Shown here: one piece after another, positions 1-7,025 of the stretch
Numbering within the stretch: position 1 is the first letter of the stretch
Layout: each line of letters begins with the position of its first letter
Source of the DNA: Kapaibacterium sp038202665
GTDB taxonomy: Bacteria > Bacteroidota > Ignavibacteria > Kapaibacteriales > Kapaibacteriaceae
Direction: 5' to 3'
DNA: 12,056 nt
Assembly (NCBI GenBank): GCA_038202665.1
Contig: JBBRES010000063.1
Location: 1 to 12,056, forward strand
Translations under genes and position numbers: made by a program
Notes under the pieces: model-generated
What the model saw: only the letters and a program-made list of their open reading frames with translations
The model's database searches: none
What the model was told of the DNA's origin: nothing

Positions 1-1
1 C

Positions 2-1570
2 CGGTACGACGAGGCCATCGCCCTACTGGCGCAAGCGCTCAAGCGTGCAGAGAAGTTGAAGGATCGATCTGTTGTTGCTCGCACACATCAAAACATTGGA
101 CTTTGTTTACGAGCACTAGGGAGAGTGGAAGAAGCACTGCAGTCGTACCGATTGAGTGAGCAACTCTTGCGAGAGTTACGCGACGACGATGTGCTGAAAC
201 TCGTCCTCACGAATATCGGAACGGTGTACAGTTTGCTTCGCCAGCCGTCGGCAGCACTGCAAGCCCATTCTGAATGTTTGGCTATTGCCCAGCGGACAGC
301 AGATCAATACACACGTGCACAAGCGATGGTGAACATTGCCAATGTGTATATCGATCTCGAAGACAATGAGCGGGGCATGGAATGGTCGAAGCGTGCTCTC
401 GAGATCCAGCGAGAAATTGGGCAAATCGAAGGGGTGATTATCAATCTGATGAACATCGGGCGGATTCATCACGCCGCGCACGATCACAATGCAGCGCTGG
501 CCTACTACACTGAATGCATGTCGGTGGCAACAGATGCTCGAGACAACGAGGGCATTGCACGGTCGCTCTTCTACTTAAGCCAATTGTATCTGGACCGACG
601 TCAGTTCGCCCAAGCGAGAGACTTTGCAGAGCAGGCCCTCGCTCGATTTGTAGACATGAGCAACGTCGACCGAGAGGCCCGCACGCTCATGACGCTTGGA
701 CTCATCGACGTGGAAATGAAGCAGTTCAAGCCAGCGTCGGAACTCTACGGCCGCGCCCTAGACTGCGCCTTACGCACGTCGAACTCCTCGCTACATATAG
801 ACATCCTTCGATGCCAAGCCAACCTTGCCATTGCTGCCAAGAGTCCGGCTTCTGCCATTAAACTCCTTCGAACAATCTTAGATGTAGCTGCGGCGCACGA
901 CAATCTCTTGCATCAAGCCGAAGCGCATAAACTTCTCGCAGAGCTCATGGCTGCGTCGAACAAGAACAAGGAAGCGTATCAACACCTTCAGGCATCCTTT
1001 GATTTGCAACGCAAGTCAGACGCTTTGATCCATGCAAAACATAGTCAAGCATTGCAGTGGAGATTGGAGATGGAGAAAGCAGAGCGCGAACGAGCTGTGG
1101 TGCAGCTTCAGAATCAACACCTCACGTTTCAACTAGAAAGCAAGCAGCGAGAACTCAATGGTAGCGCAATATCTCTGGCACAAAAGAACGAGCTGCTTTC
1201 GTCCATTTTGTCAGAACTCAATGCTATTGCCAAGATCGAACTCAAGGGAAGGTCTGCTGCAATGCGAGTGTTGTCGCGGCAGATTGATCAACATTTACGT
1301 AGTGGGGAAGATTGGAAGAATCTCTCTGATCAACTAAAGGATGTGCACGACGATTTTCTCAGGGCTGTTACGACGCAATGTCCGAGTCTGACACCAGCCG
1401 AACTCAAAGTCGTCAGTCTGCTCAAACTCAATCTCGCAACAAAAGAGATGTCAGACATTCTTACAATGTCTGTAAAAAGCATTGAGATCTACCGTCACCG
1501 CATTCGTAAGAAGCTTGGTGTTCCTTCATCAATTGCCCTTCCCGCCTACTTTCAGAAGGTGACGTTGTAA
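2..1570 (+). CDS. TPR / coiled-coil / LuxR-type HTH transcriptional regulator (5' end outside window)
   Basis: Probably a cytoplasmic DNA-binding regulator that senses a partner protein or ligand through TPR repeats. The frame is open from base 2, and the residues before the first possible TTG start (56) already form a TPR helix (RYDEAIALLAQALKRAEKL), so the true start lies upstream and 522 residues are visible. About nine TPR-like units with a roughly 40-residue period fill residues 1-345 (recurring NIG/NIA..Y and EA/AL...Y patterns). Residues ~350-410 are a charged, Gln/Glu-rich coiled coil. Residues 461-522 form a LuxR/GerE helix-turn-helix (SLTPAELKVVSLLKLNLATK, then SVKSIEIYRHRIRKKLGV). 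This order is common in Bacteroidota-group regulators. Family members often carry a membrane helix between the TPRs and the coiled coil; none is visible here, nor is a receiver or kinase domain. The next gene starts 95 bases downstream on the same strand with no hairpin between them, so the regulator may be co-transcribed with it. Its target is unknown. Confidence 0.9.
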   Translation, partial: RYDEAIALLAQALKRAEKLKDRSVVARTHQNIGLCLRALGRVEEALQSYRLSEQLLRELRDDDVLKLVLTNIGTVYSLLRQPSAALQAHSECLAIAQRTADQYTRAQAMVNIANVYIDLEDNERGMEWSKRALEIQREIGQIEGVIINLMNIGRIHHAAHDHNAALAYYTECMSVATDARDNEGIARSLFYLSQLYLDRRQFAQARDFAEQALARFVDMSNVDREARTLMTLGLIDVEMKQFKPASELYGRALDCALRTSNSSLHIDILRCQANLAIAAKSPASAIKLLRTILDVAAAHDNLLHQAEAHKLLAELMAASNKNKEAYQHLQASFDLQRKSDALIHAKHSQALQWRLEMEKAERERAVVQLQNQHLTFQLESKQRELNGSAISLAQKNELLSSILSELNAIAKIELKGRSAAMRVLSRQIDQHLRSGEDWKNLSDQLKDVHDDFLRAVTTQCPSLTPAELKVVSLLKLNLATKEMSDILTMSVKSIEIYRHRIRKKLGVPSSIALPAYFQKVTL

Positions 1571-1665
1571 TCGTCTTGTAGAGGTTTTGCTAAGGTGCAT
1601 GCCAGGTCGATACGCGATAGGTTGCTTCCGGTTCGAACAACAAACATCTGTTCTCTGGAGGAAGT

Positions 1666-3756
1666 ATGATACCGCGACTTACGATTTGGATTGCACTGCT
1701 GCTTGTGTGCGCCGCCAATGCGACGGCAAGTGGAGTGCTCTTTGTACGGCCGATGCGCAGTACCACAACCTATCAGTCCATGCTCATCAAGAGCTATGAT
1801 GCCTCGGTAGATATTCAAGATCACATTGCCACAACACATGTAGACCAATCGTTTACGAATACGTTGAACCTACAAGTGGAATCAACGCTGCTCTTTCCAC
1901 TTCCAGATGGTGCCGTCATCACGGAAATGATCTATTGGTTCAATGGAAAACGATATGTGGCGAACATTCGGGAGAAGAAGGAAGCACAAGCCGCATACGA
2001 CGCAAACCTGCGCAAGTACATGGACCCTGCGCTATTGCAAGAAACCGGCGATAATGTTTTCAAACTGAACATTGCTCCAATTGAGCCACTCTCCGATGTT
2101 CGGGTAGAGATTACCTACACGGAAATCCTTCCGTATTCCTCGGGCACACTCACCTACACGCATCTGCTTCGAACAACGGGCGCTTCTCCGCAGCCGCTTC
2201 AACGAGTCTCTGTGCGTGTAGTGGCAAACACCCAGGCAGCATGGACAACATGCGTCACACCTGGGTATGAGAATGCTGCAGCAAATCAGATTGTCATGGA
2301 GAACGAGCATCGATGTCGGGTGTCCTTCGGTGACGAGAGGTACACTCCGACGAAGGACTATCGAGTCGTGCTTTCGCAACGTCATGACGCGCTCGACATG
2401 GGCGTGCTCACGTACCAGCCCGTACCCGCCGACTCGTTTGGAACAGACGGATTCTTTGCGGCATGGGCCTTGCCGCCCGACACAGAAACAGCCATGCTCA
2501 CACGCAACATTGTGTTCGTTGCAGACGTGTCTTCGTCGATGGAAGGCATTCGCATGCAACAACTGAAAGTGGCACTGCAAACGTTTCTATTGAACCTGCG
2601 TCCGGGCGACAACTTCAACATCGTCACCTTTAGTACAAATGTTCAGCGTTTTTCTCCAGACGTGATTCCCGTGAATGAAGAGAATATCGCAGCGGCATCG
2701 AAGTTTGTGCGCGAACAAACAGCACTTGGACTCACGAACATCTCGTCGGCCATGGATGCGGCACTACACATGTCGTATTCAGACTCCACGGCCAATATCA
2801 TTGTCTTTCTGACCGACGGACTTGCCTCGTGGGGCGTTCTGGATGAAAATGCTATCATCGACACCGTAGTGAGAAACAATAGCAATGCCGCTGTGCGCAT
2901 CTACCCAATTGGTGTTGGGCCAGAGCCAAGCAAGTCGTTCTTGAACAAGCTTGCTACGAGGAATGGGGGATTCACAACGTACATCACGCAAGACGACAGC
3001 ATTGCTGTACTTGTCGAAGGCCACTTGCGCCGAATCTCAATGCCGTTTATGACATCGCTCAAGCTCGACTATGGTGCACTCCAGGCCTCAGACATACTAC
3101 CAACGGCGTTGCCCGACCTCACAGTTGGCAGTAGGGTGATGCAATTCGGACGGTATATGTCTGGTGGACTGCAGCCAGTTACACTCACTGGTAGAATCCG
3201 TCAGCTGGACTTCTCACTTTCGAAGAATGTGTTCTTTGGCGACACTTCACTGAACAATCGTGCAGTGGCGCGCCTTTGGGCTCGATTCAAGATTAACGCA
3301 TTGCTGGACGTTATCGCAACTGTTGGTGAACGCAAAGAACTCGTCGATGCAATCATCGACCTTAGCAAGCGCTTTGGAATTCTGACGAAATACACGGCCT
3401 TGTACGCAGACCCGAACGATCCTAAGAATCCAACTGATGTTGCAGATAACTCCGCAGAGCCACGTCCGATAGAAGCTGCGAACATACAGGTGACACCGAA
3501 TCCGGTGAGCGACTATGCAGCCATAGACCTACGATTGCCGCTGCGCACGTCGGCAACAGCTCTCAAAGTATCACTCGTCGACGCACTAGGTCGCGTACTC
3601 TTCGTACTACATGATGCACCAAGCTATGGCGGAGACGTCACCATTGCTTGGTCGCTCTCAGACGCGAACCTTTCCTCCCTACCCAACGGCATGTACTACG
3701 TGTTGGTGCAGCTTGGCGAGCAAGTTGTGAGTGTACCCTGCACGATCGTTCGCTAG
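1666..3756 (+). CDS. Secreted VIT-vWA domain protein with C-terminal type IX secretion sorting domain
   Basis: Predicted exported, surface-attached or released protein of the inter-alpha-trypsin inhibitor heavy-chain type (VIT plus von Willebrand factor A), which usually mediates protein-protein or matrix binding. Residues 1-21 are a Sec signal peptide with an Ala-Thr-Ala cleavage site. The VIT domain spans ~25-150 (FPLPDGAVI, then EKKEAQAAYDA and GDNVFKLNIAPIEP). The vWA domain spans ~280-440 with a complete MIDAS metal site: DVSSS at 287-291, Thr357 in GLTN, Asp384 in FLTDG. Residues ~530-590 match the helical segment that follows vWA in this family (RAVARLWARFKINALLDVI). Residues 606-696 look like a type A (Por) sorting domain: VTPNPVSDYA, LVDALGRVL and a final SLPNGMYYVLVQLGEQVVS. 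The start is supported by GGAGG at 1657-1661, four bases before ATG. No convincing promoter is seen in the 95-base gap upstream. The binding partner is unknown. The protein is complete, at 696 residues. Confidence 0.9.
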   Translation: MIPRLTIWIALLLVCAANATASGVLFVRPMRSTTTYQSMLIKSYDASVDIQDHIATTHVDQSFTNTLNLQVESTLLFPLPDGAVITEMIYWFNGKRYVANIREKKEAQAAYDANLRKYMDPALLQETGDNVFKLNIAPIEPLSDVRVEITYTEILPYSSGTLTYTHLLRTTGASPQPLQRVSVRVVANTQAAWTTCVTPGYENAAANQIVMENEHRCRVSFGDERYTPTKDYRVVLSQRHDALDMGVLTYQPVPADSFGTDGFFAAWALPPDTETAMLTRNIVFVADVSSSMEGIRMQQLKVALQTFLLNLRPGDNFNIVTFSTNVQRFSPDVIPVNEENIAAASKFVREQTALGLTNISSAMDAALHMSYSDSTANIIVFLTDGLASWGVLDENAIIDTVVRNNSNAAVRIYPIGVGPEPSKSFLNKLATRNGGFTTYITQDDSIAVLVEGHLRRISMPFMTSLKLDYGALQASDILPTALPDLTVGSRVMQFGRYMSGGLQPVTLTGRIRQLDFSLSKNVFFGDTSLNNRAVARLWARFKINALLDVIATVGERKELVDAIIDLSKRFGILTKYTALYADPNDPKNPTDVADNSAEPRPIEAANIQVTPNPVSDYAAIDLRLPLRTSATALKVSLVDALGRVLFVLHDAPSYGGDVTIAWSLSDANLSSLPNGMYYVLVQLGEQVVSVPCTIVR

Positions 3757-3800
3757 GCGCAGTGAGCATGAACGACAACGAGGTTTAGAAGTATTCAACC

Positions 3801-3828
3801 CCAGGAGTGCTCAGTGCGGCACTCCTGG
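3801..3828 (+). terminator. Perfect 10-bp hairpin downstream of the VIT-vWA gene, candidate terminator
   Basis: CCAGGAGTGC (3801-3810) pairs fully with GCACTCCTGG (3819-3828) around an 8-base loop, 45 bases after the VIT-vWA stop codon. There is no T-run after the stem, unlike the other two terminators in this window. It may terminate weakly, protect the 3' end, or do something else. The rest of the 203-base gap holds only a weaker imperfect hairpin (3883-3902) and the ychF upstream element. Confidence 0.5.
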
Positions 3829-3945
3829 ATTCGGCACTGCCTTGTGGGACCCAACTGAGTGTATTGGGCTGGTAGGGGGGCGGACGTATCTGCGATACCG
3901 TCGGCCTCGAGTTTACGTACCGTTCTACACTGAGGCAGTATGTCG

Positions 3946-3953
3946 TATTTTTG
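3946..3953 (+). promoter_or_regulatory. TAnnTTTG (-7-like) element immediately upstream of ychF
   Basis: TATTTTTG is an exact match to the Bacteroidota -7 consensus TAnnTTTG. It ends six bases (CCGGCT) before the ychF ATG at 3960. No clear -33 TTTG is seen at the usual distance, and there is no Shine-Dalgarno. Transcription from this box would start at or within a few bases of the ATG, giving a leaderless or nearly leaderless message. Confidence 0.5.
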
Positions 3954-3959
3954 CCGGCT

Positions 3960-5054
3960 ATGGGAATTGCATGCGGAATCGTTGGACTACCGAACGTCGG
4001 TAAGTCGACTCTCTTTAACGCGCTCACCTCCAACGAGGCCGAGGCCGCCAACTATCCATTCTGTACGATCGATCCGAATGTGGGCGTGGTGCCTGTGCCG
4101 GACCCACGTTTGGCAGACTTGGTGCGGATCTACGAAACAGACCGAGAAGTGCCTACGACGGTGGAATTCGTAGACATTGCCGGGCTGGTCAAAGGTGCGT
4201 CAAAAGGTGAAGGACTTGGCAATCAGTTCCTTGGAAATATCCGCGCCTGCGATGCTGTTGCGCATGTTGTTCGTTGCTTTGCAGACGACAATGTGGTGCA
4301 CGTGCATGGTGGCGTGAATCCGTTGCACGACATCGACATTATCGATACCGAACTCATCCTCAAAGATGTTGAGTCGGTTGAAAAGCAAATGCAATCCGTG
4401 CACAAGCGGGTGCGCTCGCACGACAAGGACGCGGTGCAAGAGTACGAGTGGTACACGTCGCTGCGCGACTACCTCGATAGTGGAAAGCCAGCACGAACAT
4501 TCCCGCACGACGAACAAAGTCTCGCATACTTCCGGATACTCCAACTCCTCACTGATAAGCCGGTGATGTACGTTGCCAACACAGACGAAGATGGAATGAA
4601 GAATGGCAACGAGCATATCGATGCTGTACGTAAGCGTGCGGCAGAAGAAGGCGCCGTCGTTGTGCCCATTTGTGCGAAGATCGAAGCAGAAATCGCCTTG
4701 CTGGATGCCGAAGACCGTGAGCTGTTTTTGTCGGATCTTGGAATGGAAGAGCCAGGACTTGATCGTGTGATTCGCGAAGCGTATCGCTTGCTCGGACTCA
4801 TCACGTACTTCACGGCAGGCAAGAAAGAGTGTCGTGCATGGACCGTCCGCACCGGCGCCACCGCGCCCAACGCGGCAGGCGTGATCCACACAGACTTTGA
4901 GAAGGGTTTCATTCGTGCAGAAGTTATGTCGTATGCAGATTGGGAACGCCTAGGCACAGAGCAAGCTGTAAAGGATGCAGGACTCTACAGGGTGGAAGGG
5001 AAAGAGTACATCGTCAAGGATGGCGATATCATGTACTTCCGCTTCAACGTCTAA
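3960..5054 (+). CDS. ychF: Ribosome-binding ATPase YchF/OLA1 family
   Basis: Conserved Obg-family P-loop NTPase that hydrolyses ATP and associates with the ribosome. The protein has 364 residues, the normal family length, and is recognisable throughout. The P-loop is GLPNVGKST at residues 9-17. The G3 region is DIAGLVKGASKGEGLG from residue 72. The specificity motif is N207-T-D-E210, the NxxE variant that gives YchF/OLA1 a preference for ATP over GTP. A charged helical insert lies at ~130-190. A TGS domain runs from ~281 to the end and includes HTDFEKGFIRAEV and EYIVKDGDIMYFRFNV. I chose ATG 3960 over TTG 3951 because MGIACGIVGLPNVGKST lines up with the N-terminus of E. coli YchF (MGFKCGIVGLPNVGKST), and because a -7-like element overlaps the TTG. 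The 3' end overlaps the convergent helicase gene by four bases (CTAA). No truncation or missing motif is seen. Confidence 0.97.
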   Translation: MGIACGIVGLPNVGKSTLFNALTSNEAEAANYPFCTIDPNVGVVPVPDPRLADLVRIYETDREVPTTVEFVDIAGLVKGASKGEGLGNQFLGNIRACDAVAHVVRCFADDNVVHVHGGVNPLHDIDIIDTELILKDVESVEKQMQSVHKRVRSHDKDAVQEYEWYTSLRDYLDSGKPARTFPHDEQSLAYFRILQLLTDKPVMYVANTDEDGMKNGNEHIDAVRKRAAEEGAVVVPICAKIEAEIALLDAEDRELFLSDLGMEEPGLDRVIREAYRLLGLITYFTAGKKECRAWTVRTGATAPNAAGVIHTDFEKGFIRAEVMSYADWERLGTEQAVKDAGLYRVEGKEYIVKDGDIMYFRFNV

Positions 5055-6964
5055 GGCACGAATTCCCATGCGCTACGGTATGTGCCGTGGCGCTCGACGT
5101 ATTCCAAAAAGTCCCGATAGAACGGATGCGCTCCGATGGTTGCACCGTCACCTATCACCACGAGCTTCTTGCGCGCACGCGTCATTGCCACATTCATGCG
5201 TCGAATGTCTTGCAAGAATCCGATTTCGGAGTCATCGTTGGATCGCACCAGCGAGATAACGATCACATCGCATTCTGAGCCTTGGAATGAGTCGACGGTA
5301 TTCACATCGAGATCCTTGAACCACGTTGCAGACTCAGGCGGCAGTCGGTCTTGCAATTCGCGCACCTGACCTCTGTACGGAGAGATCACGCCGACCGTGA
5401 TGTCTGTAGCAGGTGACAGCTCTTCAAGGACCATCATAGCAACTTGTGCCTCGCCGATGTTACGAAGTGACTCCGAACTGTCGCCAGGTTCCTCGTTCCA
5501 ACCTCTCCCGGCGGTATCGATCATCACGAGCGACTCAGCCAATGGCCTATCAGCAGGATGCGTGTGCTCCTCCACGCTTGGATGAGCAATCACCTCTCCT
5601 TTATAGAACACCTGGTTCGAATACCCCATAATCACGCGATTCATGCGGTATTGCTCATTGAGGAGTGTTACGGCCTCTGGCGCCGCCGCAATGGCCCGCT
5701 CTAGCAGTGTGGTGCTCAGACCGGCCCGCATGGCCTGTTGCGACATGATCGTTGGAGGCAATTGGTGCGGATCACCGGCGAGAACCACCATGTCGGACCT
5801 CGATATCGGGATCCACATGGCTGGATCGAGCGCCTGACCAGCCTCGTCGATCACCACAGCAGCGAACTGCATCGACCGTATCTCGTGATTTCTGGAGCCA
5901 ACCAGCGTGCATGCAACCACGTCCGCAGACGACAAGACCCGCTCTGTGACTTCATCTTCCAGGCGCCGGGCGTCACCCATTACCTTCTTGGCTTCCTGAA
6001 GCAAAAGCTTGCGCTGCTCCATTTCTGAGCGCCCGAAGGAACGTTTGTACTTCATGGCTAGTCTGCGGTATTCTTCGCTCTGTTTTCGGTAGCGTTTGAT
6101 CTCGTCGGCCAGCGGATGCGACTTCCATCGTTCCGAAAGTGTATGGCGCATCACGCTCTCGTCAACTCGCGAGAGATTGCCGATACGAACAACGTCAAGA
6201 CCCGCATCGGCGCAGCGCTCGGTCAACAAGTCGACGGCACTGTTCGAGGGGGCGCACACGAGAATAGGCTTCGATCGCGACGAAAGTCGCTTGATCACTT
6301 CTACCAACGTTGTTGTCTTGCCAGTGCCCGGAGGCCCGTGAATAATGGCGATATCGTTTGCCATCACGCAACGCTGAACGGCCAATTGTTGAGACGGGTT
6401 CAGGCGAGCATCATGCACCAGATCGGGTGGTGCCTGCCGCCATTCCGCCCTACGAGCCCCTAGCAAGGTATCTCGCAAGGTGGCAAGGCGAGAGTCGTGA
6501 GCATCGATGGTGTCTGCCAAGGCCTTTTCCATGTCGGAAAAACCAGAGGCATCGTAGATGAGTTGCAGACCGATTTGTCCGTCGTCTAACCACTCCGGAT
6601 GATCGTTCCCTCGAAGAATAATGTGTGCTGTGTTTCGGTTCACCCAATGCAACGTACCATGAATGGAGCGCTGCTCTCGGTCTGCCTTACTAAACAGCAT
6701 AGCCGGTTTTCCGCCGGAGATCATGTCGTGAGTCTTGCGGTCGCCCGGTCGCTCTACTACTACATACGGGTATTCGCCGAAACCGAATCCGGTTTCACGA
6801 ATGCGAACGGGGTACCAACACACTCCTTCGGCAACACGTTGCCGAACCGGTGCGGTGTTGATGAGAGTTTCGAATCGACGTGCATGTTCCTCGGATTCGA
6901 GGGCCAGAGCCAGTTTGAGCTGTTGAAGTACTTGGATCGGTGTTGACATTGGGGTGGGCTGCAT
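5051..6964 (-). CDS. Superfamily 1B helicase, UPF1/IGHMBP2-like (AAA domain) DNA/RNA helicase
   Basis: Predicted ATP-dependent 5'-3' helicase acting on DNA or RNA, of the bacterial IGHMBP2/UPF1-like type. The protein has 637 residues from ATG 6964. An N-terminal region (~1-185) precedes the motor. The motor has all expected SF1 motifs: Walker A GPPGTGKT at 210-217, Ia APSNSAVD at 238-245, Walker B DEAG at 373-376, III GDPHQLPP at 397-404, QYRM at 438-441, V TVDSFQGSE at 556-564, and VI MNVAMTRAR at 590-598. A charged helical insertion (~285-345) after Ia matches the stalk seen in this family. Three starts are possible: GTG 7009, ATG 6964 and ATG 6949. None has a Shine-Dalgarno. I prefer 6964 because a TAnnTTTG-like box sits exactly six bases upstream, as at two other genes here; 6949 (632 residues) is also compatible with the family. 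The gene is divergent from the first OmpA-like gene and convergent with ychF. The exact substrate cannot be read from sequence. Confidence 0.93.
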   Translation of the reverse strand: MQPTPMSTPIQVLQQLKLALALESEEHARRFETLINTAPVRQRVAEGVCWYPVRIRETGFGFGEYPYVVVERPGDRKTHDMISGGKPAMLFSKADREQRSIHGTLHWVNRNTAHIILRGNDHPEWLDDGQIGLQLIYDASGFSDMEKALADTIDAHDSRLATLRDTLLGARRAEWRQAPPDLVHDARLNPSQQLAVQRCVMANDIAIIHGPPGTGKTTTLVEVIKRLSSRSKPILVCAPSNSAVDLLTERCADAGLDVVRIGNLSRVDESVMRHTLSERWKSHPLADEIKRYRKQSEEYRRLAMKYKRSFGRSEMEQRKLLLQEAKKVMGDARRLEDEVTERVLSSADVVACTLVGSRNHEIRSMQFAAVVIDEAGQALDPAMWIPISRSDMVVLAGDPHQLPPTIMSQQAMRAGLSTTLLERAIAAAPEAVTLLNEQYRMNRVIMGYSNQVFYKGEVIAHPSVEEHTHPADRPLAESLVMIDTAGRGWNEEPGDSSESLRNIGEAQVAMMVLEELSPATDITVGVISPYRGQVRELQDRLPPESATWFKDLDVNTVDSFQGSECDVIVISLVRSNDDSEIGFLQDIRRMNVAMTRARKKLVVIGDGATIGAHPFYRDFLEYVERHGTYRSAWEFVP

Positions 6965-6970
6965 GGACTT

Positions 6971-6978
6971 CGAAACTA
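6971..6978 (-). promoter_or_regulatory. -7-like element upstream of the helicase gene
   Basis: On the minus strand the sequence reads TAGTTTCG, one mismatch from TAnnTTTG, followed by six bases (AAGTCC) and the ATG at 6964. The spacing is identical to that at ychF and at the first VOC gene. There is no Shine-Dalgarno. No good -33 box is visible. It overlaps the region where the divergent OmpA-like gene would have its own upstream box. Confidence 0.4.
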
Positions 6979-6989
6979 CCACTTTCCCA

Positions 6990-7009
6990 TTTCTTTGTGT
7001 TGAATTCAC
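6990..7009 (+). promoter_or_regulatory. Candidate promoter plus conserved start-site block of the first OmpA-like gene
   Basis: TTTCTTTG (6990-6997), one mismatch from TAnnTTTG, is followed by four bases and then GAATTCAC (7002-7009). The same arrangement, with the same four-base spacing, precedes the paralogous gene (9121-9140). A weak -33 candidate, TTCG at 6969-6972, lies 17 bases upstream. Initiation just after the octamer would place GAATTCAC at the start of the transcript, with a leader of roughly 20-25 bases. Confidence 0.5.
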
Positions 7010-7015
7010 TCAGTT

Positions 7016-7019
7016 GAGG
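7016..7019 (+). promoter_or_regulatory. Shine-Dalgarno site that fixes the start of the first OmpA-like gene
   Basis: GAGG lies six bases before ATG 7026. This supports 7026 over an in-frame upstream ATG at 6954. The upstream start would put 24 polar residues before the signal peptide and would run through both candidate promoters. Confidence 0.65.
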
Positions 7020-7025
7020 CATCTC

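Noticed and set aside
2032..2580. 182-codon open frame on the - strand.
   Set aside because: It is contained within the VIT-vWA gene and has a Cys/His/Arg-rich composition typical of an antisense shadow.
3883..3902. Imperfect hairpin (8 bp with a one-base bulge, 3-base loop) upstream of ychF.
   Set aside because: It is weak, has no T-run and no link to a recognised element. It could easily be chance.
3731..4051. Short open frames on both strands across the gap before ychF, which might be a small gene.
   Set aside because: They have no start-site signals or recognisable pattern, and they run into the VIT-vWA 3' end or the ychF 5' end. No support for a gene.
4200..4889. 229-codon open frame on the - strand.
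   Set aside because: It lies entirely inside ychF, a strongly conserved gene, on the opposite strand, and shows no recognisable domain. It is a shadow frame.
6954..7025. Upstream in-frame ATG that would lengthen the first OmpA-like protein by 24 residues.
   Set aside because: It would place polar residues before the signal peptide and run through the candidate promoters. ATG 7026 has GAGG six bases upstream and is followed directly by the signal peptide.
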